From contig CAZHYQ010000001.1 of NCBI GenBank assembly GCA_964536805.1, positions 1-64,000 on the forward strand: 64,000 bases of DNA. The letters are read 5' to 3'. This stretch comes from Longilinea sp964536805 (lineage in GTDB: Bacteria; Chloroflexota; Anaerolineae; Anaerolineales; Anaerolineaceae). The notes beneath the pieces are model-generated. The model worked only from the letters and a program-made list of their open reading frames with translations, had not been told where the DNA came from and ran no database searches. Positions within the stretch are counted from its first letter, which is position 1. Each line of letters begins with the position of its first letter. Below, in pieces: positions 1 through 8,872 of this stretch. The translations under genes and the position numbers were made by a program.

Positions 1-143
1 CCTTTCGGCACATGATCCTAAGTCATGCCTGTCTGCCAATTCCAGCAATTCCCCGAACCTGTGAGATTATAAGCGCAAGGGAAAACCAAGTCAACATCGT
101 TTATAATCGCTCCATATTTGTACAGCCATTATGGAGGATTTCA

Positions 144-560
144 TTGAGCCGAGTCTTCAATCCTGACAGCGCAGGTAAGGAACGGAACCAATTGAGCCGG
201 TCGGTGGTACTGGCGCTGCGCGAATTAATGCGCCAAAACGAACCAAATGAAGTCGCGCACGATCTGGCCGCGTATATCTCACTGGCATTATTGGAAATCA
301 ATCAAACCGTTGAAACATCCGTGGTCGCCTGGGAAAAGCGGGGTTACTGGGTAAAAGCCGACCGTTTTCGCCTTGATTGGGAATGGTCAGACCGTTTAGG
401 GCAATCGATGCATAAGGCGATCCTAGCGGAAGATTGGGCAACGGTCGCCATGCTGTCAGCACAAATTGGTCAAAAGCTGGTGAAAGTAACTTTGCCTGCC
501 CGCAACCGCCTGGGGACTCCCTGGGTGGGGGCGTGGGTGAAATTGCAGCGCGAATCATAA
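144..560 (+). CDS. conserved-looking hypothetical protein, 138 aa
   Basis: I do not recognise this family. The frame is open from position 12, but the start is best placed at TTG 144, because a strong GGAGG (133-137) sits six bases ahead of it and nothing like it precedes the upstream ATG. The product is soluble, largely helical by eye, with no signal peptide or membrane segment. It has an N-terminal basic stretch and a Trp-rich middle (around residues 75-95). A hairpin terminator follows directly after the stop. The gene faces the acyl-CoA synthetase gene convergently. A TATAAT-like hexamer at 102-107 could be its -10 element but has no convincing -35. The presence of a coding gene is fairly sure; the function is unknown. 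Confidence 0.7.
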   Translation: MSRVFNPDSAGKERNQLSRSVVLALRELMRQNEPNEVAHDLAAYISLALLEINQTVETSVVAWEKRGYWVKADRFRLDWEWSDRLGQSMHKAILAEDWATVAMLSAQIGQKLVKVTLPARNRLGTPWVGAWVKLQRES

Positions 561-595
561 AAAAGAGGTGCGGATTTGATGCCGCACCTCTTTTT
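560..595. terminator. bidirectional intrinsic terminator
   Basis: A 14-bp perfect stem (560-573 with 582-595, core GAGGTGCGG/CCGCACCTC) has an 8-base loop and is flanked by A and T tracts, so it can end transcription from both the gene at 144-560 and the convergent gene at 613-2724. Confidence 0.9.
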
Positions 596-612
596 ACAAA
601 TTTCCGAACAAT

Positions 613-2724
613 TTACTTCTTCTTCAGAATGATGCGGGCATCGACTACTTTGATGCCCTTGCCCTCTTCGTAGACAAGAACGGGGTTGGCGTCCGACTCG
701 CTGATTTCATCGGCCAGGTCTACGATCATGGATGAATAGCGGCAGATGGTATCGGCCATCGCCTGGCGGTCGCGCGGCTTTTCGCCGCGGACACCCGCCA
801 GAATGGGTGCGCCGCGAATTTCACCGAGCATGCGCAACGCCTGTCCATTGGAGACTGGCGCAACCCGGAAGGTTACGTCCTTGAGGACTTCGACAAAAAT
901 GCCGCCCAGGCCAAACATCATGGTCGGGCCAAAAGTGGCGTCATTGACGGATCCAAGGATGATCTCAGTACCCCAGGGTGCCATTTCCTGAATGGCGATG
1001 CCGTGGATGTTGGCATCGGCATTGTAAGCCTTTGCATTGGCAAGGATCGTCTTGAATGCTTCGCGGACAGATGCTTCGTCCTTAATGTTGACCTTTACGC
1101 CGCCGGCATCCGATTTGTGCAGGATTTCGGGCGAAACGATTTTCATCACGACCGGGAAACCAATCTTTTTCGCCAGGCTGACAGCTTCGTCTTCAGTCTT
1201 CGCCAGGAAGGTGGCGGTGGTGGGCAGGCCGTAGGCCGTAAAGACCTGCTTGGCTTCGATTTCAGTCAGAGCACCGCGGCCGTCAACGCGAGCCCGGCGA
1301 ATCACTTCCAAAGCTGAAGCGCGATCGACCTGAAAATCGCAGGCCATGGTTTCATTGATCATGGCCTTCATGCGGGCATAGTCGCGCAGAGCGGCCATGG
1401 CATTCACTGCCACATCGGGAGCCCCGTAAGCGGGAATGCCGTTTTCAATCAACCACTGCATGGCTTTCTCCGATCGCTCGCCACCGACGAAGGAAACCGT
1501 AATCGGATTTTGCTTTGCACCGGCTTCATCGTGTGCTTGTTTGATGCCCTTGGCAATTTCCATCGGATCAGTCATGGCAGTTTCGCAATACAGAACCACC
1601 AGGCCATCTGTCCATGGATGCGCCAGAGAGAATCGAATGCAATCGGCATACCACTCGAGGCCTGCCATGCCGGTCAGGTCCACCGGGTTTTTTGCCGATC
1701 CGAAATCGGGCATGTGTTTTTTGAGCTCGGCCTGAACATCGGCCGGAACAAATTTCAACGGGATGCCGTATTTTTCGGCTGCATCGGTTGCAAGGACGCC
1801 GACACCGCCGCCATTGGTGATGATGACCAGGTTGTCACCCTTCATGGGCGGCTGTAACGAAAGCGCCTGTGTGCGGTCGAACAGGTTATTGAGGTCAGAG
1901 GCTTGAATCACGCCGCATTGTTGGAACGCGGCACCGTAAACTTTTGCCGCACCAGCCAACGATCCCGTATGAGATGCCGCGGCTGCTGCACCATGCGCCG
2001 AAACGCCGGCTTTTAATGCCACGATGGGTTTGGAGGAATTCCGGCTGGCTTCCATGAATTCACGGCCGTCTTTGAACCCTTCGATGTACAGGGACACGCA
2101 GGTGGTGTTGGGATCGTCGTCCAGGACATTGATGATGTCCGCGAAGTTGACATCCGACATATTACCGATTGAGAACATTTTGTCGAAACCAACACGGCGG
2201 GTAAAGCTGGCGGCATCCAGGGCGATCAGCAAAGCGCCAGATTGCGAAATCAATGCCGATTTACCAGGCAGCGGCAGGAAAGGAGCAAAAGAGGCATTCA
2301 GCTTATCGGAATTCGACATGGTGCCTACGATGTTCGGTCCCAAAATGCGGACGCCGTATTGTTTGGCAATGCCGACCACCTGATCTTCCAATTCGCGATT
2401 GCCAACCTCGCTAAATCCAGAGGCGATAATGATTAATCCCTTGATGCCTTTTTTGCCGCATTCTTCGGTCACGCCGGGGACAAATTTGGCCGGAACCGTG
2501 ATGACTGCAGCATCGATAGGACCTTCGACATTTAACACGCTCGGGTAAGCTTTCAATCCAAGAATTTCGGCGGCTGATGTGTTGATCGGGTAAATGGTAC
2601 CCTCATAACCTGACTTGATCAGGTTATCCATAACGGTAAAGCCGATTTTGCCCGGTGTTGCGGAAGCGCCAATTACGGCAATCGTTTTTGGGCGAAGAAG
2701 GGCGCGTAAAGCAGTTTGGTCCAT
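613..2724 (-). CDS. ADP-forming acetate/acyl--CoA ligase, fused alpha-beta type
   Basis: The 703-residue protein matches the fused NDP-forming acyl-CoA synthetases (Acd/AcdA-B type), which convert acyl-CoA, ADP and Pi to the acid, CoA and ATP, or the reverse. The N-terminal part is a CoA-binding Rossmann domain (IAVIGAS near residue 15), then a succinyl-CoA-ligase-like middle with the phosphohistidine motif SHTGS (His252), and the C-terminal third is an ATP-grasp domain (VVMKIVSPEILHKSDAGGV). ATG 2724 has an AGGAG ribosome site. It is a typical energy-conserving enzyme of fermentative bacteria. Substrate (acetate, propionate, aryl acids) cannot be told from sequence alone. Confidence 0.93.
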   Translation of the reverse strand: MDQTALRALLRPKTIAVIGASATPGKIGFTVMDNLIKSGYEGTIYPINTSAAEILGLKAYPSVLNVEGPIDAAVITVPAKFVPGVTEECGKKGIKGLIIIASGFSEVGNRELEDQVVGIAKQYGVRILGPNIVGTMSNSDKLNASFAPFLPLPGKSALISQSGALLIALDAASFTRRVGFDKMFSIGNMSDVNFADIINVLDDDPNTTCVSLYIEGFKDGREFMEASRNSSKPIVALKAGVSAHGAAAAASHTGSLAGAAKVYGAAFQQCGVIQASDLNNLFDRTQALSLQPPMKGDNLVIITNGGGVGVLATDAAEKYGIPLKFVPADVQAELKKHMPDFGSAKNPVDLTGMAGLEWYADCIRFSLAHPWTDGLVVLYCETAMTDPMEIAKGIKQAHDEAGAKQNPITVSFVGGERSEKAMQWLIENGIPAYGAPDVAVNAMAALRDYARMKAMINETMACDFQVDRASALEVIRRARVDGRGALTEIEAKQVFTAYGLPTTATFLAKTEDEAVSLAKKIGFPVVMKIVSPEILHKSDAGGVKVNIKDEASVREAFKTILANAKAYNADANIHGIAIQEMAPWGTEIILGSVNDATFGPTMMFGLGGIFVEVLKDVTFRVAPVSNGQALRMLGEIRGAPILAGVRGEKPRDRQAMADTICRYSSMIVDLADEISESDANPVLVYEEGKGIKVVDARIILKKK

Positions 2725-3111
2725 ATCGTATTCTCCTTAATTGAGGGTTTGATCATTGATTAATGGCTGAAAAAGGTAAGTATACCTTGCTCGCCGTTAT
2801 TTTTAGTTCCACTGGCCTTGATTGATCAGGATCTCTTTGAGGACACAAAAACCCTCCCAAAGAAAACCATCTGTGGGAGGGGACTGGCCCTATAATTGGG
2901 GGTCTGGCGTGCTTGATAACCCAAAGGAAATCCGCATTCAATCCACATTCTGCCGTAGGAATGTTCACTCACATCGATCATGTTGCACATCAATTTTAAA
3001 CACTTCTGCCAAAACAAAAGTCCTCAATTCTCTGGTATTTTCGTCCTAAATTTTGGTAAACGGCGTCAAAACGTGACGAATAATGGGTTTACTGATCGGT
3101 AAAACGGATGA
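2725..3111. other. 387-bp intergenic region without a convincing gene
   Basis: No supported coding frame lies here. It contains a minus-strand terminator hairpin at 2847-2881, about 230 bases beyond the dehydrogenase stop and about 120 bases before the acyl-CoA ligase start. The minus strand around 2885-3060 has several GC-rich segments but no RNA family that I recognise. Confidence 0.6.
2847..2881 (-). terminator. intrinsic terminator on the minus strand, far from the preceding stop
   Basis: Read on the minus strand, CCCTCCCA pairs with TGGGAGGG (8 bp, 14-base loop) and is followed by TTTTT. It may end the dehydrogenase transcript with a long 3' UTR, end an unannotated small RNA, or act as a leader attenuator for the acyl-CoA ligase. 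Confidence 0.7.
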
Positions 3112-4095
3112 TCAGTCATAAACCGACGGATTTGCGCAATACGGCAAGCGTTCTCCCTTTACACCGGCGATCAGGTTTTCGGCAGCAATCATCGCCATGC
3201 GCAATCTGGTTTGTTTGCTGGCGCTGGCAATGTGGGGGAGAATGATGACATTTTCCATACTGAGGAGAGGGTTGTCAGACGGAATCGGTTCCGGCTCAAA
3301 CACGTCCAACCCAGCGGCAGAAATGTGACCGTTCTGTAATGCATCGATGAGTGCATTGGCATCCACCAGACCGCCGCGGGCCGCATTGATTAGAATGGCG
3401 CCTGGTTTCATTTTCTCAAATTCGGTCTTGCCGATCATGTGATAATTTTCGGGCGACAAAAAACTGTGCACAGAAACAAAATCGGCTTCGGTCAATAATT
3501 CATTCATGTCAACATAGGTGGCGCCAAGCTCTTTTTCAGCTTCAGGAATTCGCTTGAGATCGGAATAGAGGATGCGCATATTGAAACCTTTTGCCCGCCT
3601 GGCAACGGCCTGGCCGATGCGGCCAAAACCGATGATTCCCAATGTGGCGCCGAATACGTCTGTGCCGGTTAGAACGTGCGGTCCCCATGGTTGCCAGATG
3701 CCTTGCCTGACCTGGCGGTCGGCTTCCGTAATTCGACGGGCAGTGGCCATGATTAACGCCCAGGTCATGTCCGCCGTCGTTTCCGTCAGCACCCCAGGGG
3801 TGTTGCCGACAGGTAATTTATTTGCGGTGGCAGTTTTGATGTCGATATTATCAAAACCTACAGCCATCTGGCTGATGACCTTCAGTTTTCCACGTCCTGC
3901 GAGAATTACTTCTGCATCGATCGGATCCGTCAGAAGGGTAAGCAGGCCGTCAACCTTGGCGGCTTGCTCCAGTAGAAGACCCTTTGGCGGTGGAGAGTTG
4001 ATTGGCCAGACCTCGGTGTCGGCCGCGGCACGAATTCTTTCCAGGGCAGGTTCGTGAATCATTCGGGTTACGAATACTCTTGGTTTATTCATCAT
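3112..4095 (-). CDS. D-isomer-specific 2-hydroxyacid dehydrogenase
   Basis: This 327-residue NAD(P)-dependent dehydrogenase resembles glyoxylate/hydroxypyruvate reductases. It shows the Rossmann motif GIIGFGRIGQAVARRA in the middle, the catalytic Arg segment NAARGGLVD, the Glu segment GLDVFEPEP and the catalytic His in LPHIAS. The length is normal for the family. The start overlaps the 3' end of htpG by 11 bases, so the two are probably co-transcribed and translationally coupled. The second ATG (4092) is an equally possible start. Exact substrate (glyoxylate, hydroxypyruvate, phosphoglycerate-like) is not decidable; it lacks the long C-terminal ACT region of SerA. Confidence 0.92.
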   Translation of the reverse strand: MMNKPRVFVTRMIHEPALERIRAAADTEVWPINSPPPKGLLLEQAAKVDGLLTLLTDPIDAEVILAGRGKLKVISQMAVGFDNIDIKTATANKLPVGNTPGVLTETTADMTWALIMATARRITEADRQVRQGIWQPWGPHVLTGTDVFGATLGIIGFGRIGQAVARRAKGFNMRILYSDLKRIPEAEKELGATYVDMNELLTEADFVSVHSFLSPENYHMIGKTEFEKMKPGAILINAARGGLVDANALIDALQNGHISAAGLDVFEPEPIPSDNPLLSMENVIILPHIASASKQTRLRMAMIAAENLIAGVKGERLPYCANPSVYD

Positions 4096-5971
4096 GCACC
4101 TTGTTTCCTTCCTTGAGCGCCTTAAGCATGATCTGTTGTACCCGATCGATCATCCCCGCCGGTTCCACCGGCAATCCTTCCATGATTTGAGCGTTGGCAA
4201 AAACCTGGTCAATAATCAAAGCGGAAATCGGGTTTTCTTCGGCAAGCTCCGCTAATGCTTGAATGATCGGATGGTTTAAATTGATTTCAACGACTGGTTT
4301 CGGGGTTTCCAGATCCTTTTGAAGCAGCCGATAGACCCTTTGGATTTCTGCGCTTGGTCCGTCTTTTGGTTGGGTTAGCCGGATCGGGGATTCAACCAAC
4401 CGGTTGCTGATGCGGGCTTCGCTAATTTTGTCACCCAGGGTTGTGCGAAACCGGTTTAGAATAGCATCCGATTGCGGCGTTGTGGCAGGTGTCTTTGGTT
4501 CATTCGTAACGTCTGCATTGCCTTTGGAAGCCGGTAAGTCGGATGTGGCAGCATTTGCCAGTTTGTGGGATTTATATTCTGCCAGGTTCAGCAAAACAAA
4601 GGAATCGATTGGATCCGTAAGAAACAGTACATCGATTCCGCGCTGCCGGAATGCTTCCAGGTGAGGGCTTCGGACGGCGGCTGTTTCGTTGTCGCTTAAC
4701 AGGTAGTAAATTACATCCTGGTCCGGTACATTCTCGAGGTATTGGTCAAAACTAATCCATTCCTGTGCATGTTTCATGGAGTGAAACCGGAGCAATGGTA
4801 AGATGGGTTCTGAATTTTCGGCCGGGTTGGCAATTCCTTCCTTCAGGTACCGGCCATAATTAATCCAAAACTTCGTGTAGGCATCCTGCTTGTCCTTTGA
4901 AAGGGTTTCAAAGTGGTCGAGCAGTTTCGATGTAAGCAGTTTTTTCAATTGCTCCATCGTTCGGGTCGATTGAATCGTTTCCCTGGAGACATTCAAGGGA
5001 AGATCCTCTGAATCAACGACGCCAGCCATAAAGCGTAAATATTCGGGCAGGAGGTCTTTGCAATACTCCTGAATCATGACCTTGCGGGAATATAAATGCA
5101 ATCCGTCCGATTTCCGTGTTGACAGAATTCCAGGCTCGGCAGACGCCGGAACAAACAGCAAAGCGTAGACTTGAACCGGGGCATCAACGTTGAGGTGAAG
5201 CCAGGTTAGGGGCGGCTCGAATTCGAGCGTCAACTGGCGGTAATACTCAAGGTATTGTTCTTCCTGAACCTGACGCGGCTGCTGACGCCAGAGAGCCGTC
5301 AGTTGGTTGGCTTGTTCCAGTTTTTCGCCCACATAAATTGGGAAAGGCACAAAATCGGAATGGCGTTTAATCACTGCTTTGATGCGATCTATCTGGCAGT
5401 ATTCCACAAATTCGTCTTTAAGGCGTAGAGTAACTTCACTTCCGCGTTCATCCTTTTCGCTTTGGCTGACCGTGAAGGTGTCGGAGCCGGTTGAAAACCA
5501 TACCGCAGCCTTTTCATCGGGTTTATAGGAGCGCGATATTACCTGGATCCACTCGGCGACCATGAATGCAGAATAGAAACCTACCCCAAACTGACCGATG
5601 ATATCCTCCAACTTTGCCGTTTCAGACTTGGCAGCTTCCAAAAACGCACGCGCGCCCGAGTGTGCAATGGTGCCAAGATTCTCGCTTAATTCAGCCGCGT
5701 TCATACCAATTCCGGTATCTCGAATGGTAAGGGTTTTTGTGTCTGGGTCGGCGGTAATCCAGATGCCTAATTCCAGTTCCGGATTTTGGATGTCGCGGCT
5801 GGTAAGCATTTCATAATTTAAGCGCGTAAGCGCATCGGATGCGTTTGAAATTAACTCTCGTAAAAAGACTTCGCGGTCGGTGTAAAGCGAGTGAATGAGG
5901 ATCTCAAGAAGTTGGCGGGTTTCCGCTTTAGATGGAATTGGGGTTTGGGTTTCGGAATTTTTTTGGTTCAT
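4085..5971 (-). CDS. htpG: molecular chaperone HtpG (Hsp90)
   Basis: A 628-residue Hsp90 homologue: an ATP-dependent cytosolic chaperone. The GHKL ATPase motifs are visible: FLRELISNASDA near the start, then DTGIGM, then GQFGVGFYSAFMVA. The middle domain carries NVSRE, and a shorter C-terminal dimerisation region follows. The frame is open to 6013, but ATG 5971 is preferred because AGGTGA lies six bases before it. A variable linker around residues 480-510 (rich in Ala, Pro and Thr) is unusual in composition but falls in the poorly conserved C-terminal part. It probably forms an operon with the dehydrogenase gene that it overlaps. Confidence 0.95.
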   Translation of the reverse strand: MNQKNSETQTPIPSKAETRQLLEILIHSLYTDREVFLRELISNASDALTRLNYEMLTSRDIQNPELELGIWITADPDTKTLTIRDTGIGMNAAELSENLGTIAHSGARAFLEAAKSETAKLEDIIGQFGVGFYSAFMVAEWIQVISRSYKPDEKAAVWFSTGSDTFTVSQSEKDERGSEVTLRLKDEFVEYCQIDRIKAVIKRHSDFVPFPIYVGEKLEQANQLTALWRQQPRQVQEEQYLEYYRQLTLEFEPPLTWLHLNVDAPVQVYALLFVPASAEPGILSTRKSDGLHLYSRKVMIQEYCKDLLPEYLRFMAGVVDSEDLPLNVSRETIQSTRTMEQLKKLLTSKLLDHFETLSKDKQDAYTKFWINYGRYLKEGIANPAENSEPILPLLRFHSMKHAQEWISFDQYLENVPDQDVIYYLLSDNETAAVRSPHLEAFRQRGIDVLFLTDPIDSFVLLNLAEYKSHKLANAATSDLPASKGNADVTNEPKTPATTPQSDAILNRFRTTLGDKISEARISNRLVESPIRLTQPKDGPSAEIQRVYRLLQKDLETPKPVVEINLNHPIIQALAELAEENPISALIIDQVFANAQIMEGLPVEPAGMIDRVQQIMLKALKEGNKVHDE

Positions 5972-6033
5972 TTTCGTCACCTGGAAAGTTTTTTTATGAT
6001 CTTCGATCTGCAATTACAAAACTACAAGAATCG

Positions 6034-6071
6034 AATACACCAGCCGCAATGAGAAACACGGCTGGTGTATT
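6034..6071. terminator. hairpin terminator after the gene at 6089-6631
   Basis: A 13-bp perfect stem (AATACACCAGCCG with its complement, 6034-6046 and 6059-6071) lies between the stop of the upstream minus-strand gene and htpG. The T-tract is short, so efficiency is uncertain. Confidence 0.7.
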
Positions 6072-6088
6072 TTACCCTCATTCAGCAT

Positions 6089-6631
6089 TTAGTTTGCGAA
6101 AATACTGGTTTCCTGCCGGACTTGCAGGTAAGGCACTTTCAATGTTCCAAGGACAGGCAGCAATGAATTTGAAATTTCAGCGTCATAAATTGAGGTAAAA
6201 CTCTCGTGGGTGACATCGAGATACTTCTGCAGATTGCTGTTCTGGGTAATGCGGATTTTGCCGTTGATTCGTGAAGATCCGATCATAACGGATACCGGAA
6301 GCATGATGCGGTTTGGCTCAGTGACATCATAATCCACAGGATCGGTGGCGGGTGGGATGAGGTGGTAGGCTCTGACCTCGCTCGTCGGAACGACCATCTC
6401 GTGAAAAGCAACCGGCTGAATGCTTCCGGTAGTGGTTGTCAATACCATTTTGGCATTGAAGAGTACGAGCTTGCTTGGTGCTACATTGGTGCGCAGCCAG
6501 GTACTCACACGAATGACTTGCTTGACAACAACCTCACCCCAAATGATCGCGTAGGCTGTATAAAGCATGACGGCTGCCACTTTTTCATCGTCTGCGACGC
6601 TGTAAAGCGGTGATGATGCCGGTTCTGTCAT
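6089..6631 (-). CDS. hypothetical protein, 180 aa
   Basis: I do not recognise the family. The protein has no signal peptide. Its N-terminal third is hydrophobic (VAAVMLYTAYAIIWGEVVVKQ), and the rest alternates beta-type strands, with a Pro-rich turn around residues 90-110. ATG 6631 has a good GGAGG-type ribosome site 8 bases upstream (TCCTCC on the plus strand at 6634-6639). The gene sits between the threonine dehydrogenase gene and htpG, with a terminator following, so it may be transcribed with the former. The residues around 20-70 mention V and R patterns seen in small scaffold or gas-vesicle-like proteins, but I would not assign a function. Confidence 0.65.
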   Translation of the reverse strand: MTEPASSPLYSVADDEKVAAVMLYTAYAIIWGEVVVKQVIRVSTWLRTNVAPSKLVLFNAKMVLTTTTGSIQPVAFHEMVVPTSEVRAYHLIPPATDPVDYDVTEPNRIMLPVSVMIGSSRINGKIRITQNSNLQKYLDVTHESFTSIYDAEISNSLLPVLGTLKVPYLQVRQETSIFAN

Positions 6632-6672
6632 ATGTCCTCCCTGGAGTAGAGAAATCTAACGTTGCGTGGTTT

Positions 6673-7695
6673 TTATTTGACGGTATAGCGTTGACGAATG
6701 GCTGGAATCAAGTATTCGTTAAAAGACCGGGTTTGATCGAAATCGGGTGCCCAGTTCCAATCTTTTCGGGCAGCCGAATCGTCCACATCGCCTGGCCAGG
6801 TATCGACGATTCTTTGACGGTTCAGATGCGGCTTGAAGGAAACATCCGCCTTGGGAAATGCCTTCAGGATGATATCGTAAAATTCCTGGGCAGTTGGACT
6901 AAAGCTGGTGACATTATAGACGCGTTGCGTAATCGCTTCGGCAGGTGCAGCTTCCAACTGAAGCATGGATTTGATCGCATCCGGCATAACCATGAATGGC
7001 AGACGGGTATCAGGTCTCACAAAGCAATCATAGTGCAGGTTTTGTGCCGCGTGATGGAGCATTTCAGGACCATAATCACTGGTTCCGCCGGTTGGGATGG
7101 TTACAGCGCTCACAAGTCCCGGGAAGCGGATGCACCGAAAATCAATGGTATTCGCGCTGCGGTCTGCCGCCAGCTGGCGGTAGTAGGAGGAATAATAGCG
7201 GCCAAGATGTTCGCAATACAACTTATTGCATCCGTACATCGTGGTCGGCTGCAGAAAATCACTCTCCTTCACCTTACCTGCTGACTCTTTTGTTTGTAGA
7301 TCGGGTATGCCGTAAACGGCGATTGAGCTGGGGTAAATGAATTTCACCGTCCGGCCCTGCCAGGCTGCCTGTTCCACGGCAAGGCGCAGCAGATTCAAGG
7401 TACCTTCCACATTGATTTTATGCGCCGTTTCAGGATTATATTCGGCCTTCGTTGAGAGGATGGAGGCGAGGTGGTAAATGGTTCGGATTTCGAATTCAAC
7501 CACCAGCCGGCCAAGTATCATCGTATCCAGAATATCGCCTAAAATGAAACGTTCGCAGTACTTTTTTAATGACTCATCCAAAGGGCTAACATCTAGGGCC
7601 ACGATACTGACATTTCCTTGTTCGCCCAGGTGGGTGATCAAACCGTGTCCAATTTCGCCATTTGCGCCTGTGATGAGAACGACTTCTTTACGCAT
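6673..7695 (-). CDS. L-threonine 3-dehydrogenase, short-chain (SDR) type
   Basis: The 340-residue protein is an extended SDR with GANGEIG at the N-terminus and the catalytic Ser (PSSIAVYG) and YxxxK (YGCNK). The later segments RFPGLVSA, GGTSDYGPEMLHHAA and MVMPDAIKSM are those of the epimerase-like threonine dehydrogenases (as in vertebrate TDH and bacterial homologues), not of UDP-galactose epimerases. It oxidises L-threonine to 2-amino-3-ketobutyrate using NAD. ATG 7695 follows AGAGGAA. No 2-amino-3-ketobutyrate CoA ligase (kbl) is adjacent, but the glycine cleavage genes at 36.8-40 kb would take the resulting glycine further. Confidence 0.85.
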   Translation of the reverse strand: MRKEVVLITGANGEIGHGLITHLGEQGNVSIVALDVSPLDESLKKYCERFILGDILDTMILGRLVVEFEIRTIYHLASILSTKAEYNPETAHKINVEGTLNLLRLAVEQAAWQGRTVKFIYPSSIAVYGIPDLQTKESAGKVKESDFLQPTTMYGCNKLYCEHLGRYYSSYYRQLAADRSANTIDFRCIRFPGLVSAVTIPTGGTSDYGPEMLHHAAQNLHYDCFVRPDTRLPFMVMPDAIKSMLQLEAAPAEAITQRVYNVTSFSPTAQEFYDIILKAFPKADVSFKPHLNRQRIVDTWPGDVDDSAARKDWNWAPDFDQTRSFNEYLIPAIRQRYTVK

Positions 7696-7857
7696 CGATT
7701 CCTCTTTTAGAAATTAAGAATAGTTGAATTACCGCTCCCGAGTGAAAATCATCAAGCAGCGATGTTTATTTTACCGGAAGTGCTGGTTTCCGCCACTGAG
7801 ATTTGTTATCAAAAAGGCTAATCATCATCCAAAGCCTGTTGAAAATTATGGCAGCAT

Positions 7858-7896
7858 AAATAAGTCCTACTCGCGCATACGAGTAGGACTTTATTT
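7858..7896 (-). terminator. intrinsic terminator of the secDF operon
   Basis: A 12-bp stem (AAGTCCTACTCG with CGAGTAGGACTT, 7862-7873 and 7880-7891) with a 6-base loop is flanked by A/T tracts, just after the secF stop on the minus strand. It could also work in the other direction. Confidence 0.85.
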
Positions 7897-7914
7897 ACCT
7901 AATCAGGGAGTCCG

Positions 7915-8859
7915 CTAAGCTGTTTTGGGAGTTTGACGGCGGAACCAGGTTCGCCATTCTTTATTCTCCCAGATCACCAGCAGCGGTGCCGCGATGAAGA
8001 TGGAGGAATAGGTACCGCTAAACAAACCGACCAGCAGAATGACGGCAAATTCGCGCAGCGTAATTCCGCCAAAGAGGGCAAGCGCCAGCAGCATGAATTC
8101 CACCGTCATCAACTGGGTGTTAATGGAGCGCTGCAGGGTCTGCACGATGGAGTGATTGGCCAATTTTTCGAAAGGTAATTTGCGCAGGAAGGCGCTGTTT
8201 TCGCGGATGCGGTCAAACACCACGATTTTATCCTGGGTGGAGAAACCGATAACCGTTAACAGCGCCGTCAGGTACAACGAATCGACCTGCCAGCCGAATA
8301 ACTGGCCGCCAATGGCTGTCAGGCTGATGACCACCAGAATATCGTGGATCATGGCTATAATGGCGCAAATCCCATAGCGGAAAGCATGCGGTACCCCGCG
8401 GAAGGCCAGCGTGATGTAAATAATGACGGCCAGAGCAGCTACAGCCACTGCCAACGAGGCGCGTTGTGCAACCGCCGCCGCAATGGATGGGCCAACACTC
8501 TCAAACCGTGTAATGGCAAGGTTGGGCTCATTGAATTGCGTCTTAATGTTTTCCACAATGGTGCTACGCGTGGTGTCGTCCATGAAGGGCGAACGGATAA
8601 TTAGCGAATCTTCCGGTTGCCCCTGAACGAGCGAGGTGCGCTGGACGTAGACTTCGTTTATTCCGTTGGCTTCATATAGGCGAACGATGTCTTCAGTCGA
8701 TGGGAGCGTCGTACTGGAAAATTGAACTTCCAGCAACGAACCACCTTTAAAGTCCACTGCCAAAGGCAAACCATGGATTGCCAGGACAATCAAGCCCGGA
8801 ACTATGATTAGCAGCGAGAGCAGAAAAAAGTAATAGCGTTTTCCGAGAATGTCGAGCAT
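7915..8859 (-). CDS. secF: protein translocase subunit SecF
   Basis: A 314-residue SecF that, with SecD, uses the proton gradient to help pull exported proteins through SecYEG. The sequence shows an N-terminal membrane segment, the VDFKGGSLLEVQF motif, a periplasmic domain, and five further membrane helices with GFSTQDKIVVFDRIREN. The start is taken as ATG 8859 (AAGGAA ahead). The longer open frame up to 8952 overlaps the end of secD and has no SecF-like residues. The gap to secD is 13 bases, so the pair forms one operon. Confidence 0.95.
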   Translation of the reverse strand: MLDILGKRYYFFLLSLLIIVPGLIVLAIHGLPLAVDFKGGSLLEVQFSSTTLPSTEDIVRLYEANGINEVYVQRTSLVQGQPEDSLIIRSPFMDDTTRSTIVENIKTQFNEPNLAITRFESVGPSIAAAVAQRASLAVAVAALAVIIYITLAFRGVPHAFRYGICAIIAMIHDILVVISLTAIGGQLFGWQVDSLYLTALLTVIGFSTQDKIVVFDRIRENSAFLRKLPFEKLANHSIVQTLQRSINTQLMTVEFMLLALALFGGITLREFAVILLVGLFSGTYSSIFIAAPLLVIWENKEWRTWFRRQTPKTA

Positions 8860-8872
8860 ATCCGGTTCCTTT

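Noticed and set aside
102..107. TATAAT as the -10 of a promoter for the first gene
   Set aside because: No matching -35 at usual spacing; kept only as a remark.
2826..3017. 63-codon open frame on the minus strand in the intergenic region
   Set aside because: It crosses the terminator hairpin at 2847-2881 and has no plausible ribosome site or family.
6673..7695. UDP-glucose 4-epimerase annotation for this SDR
   Set aside because: The GGTSDYGPEMLH and MPDAI segments fit SDR threonine dehydrogenase better.
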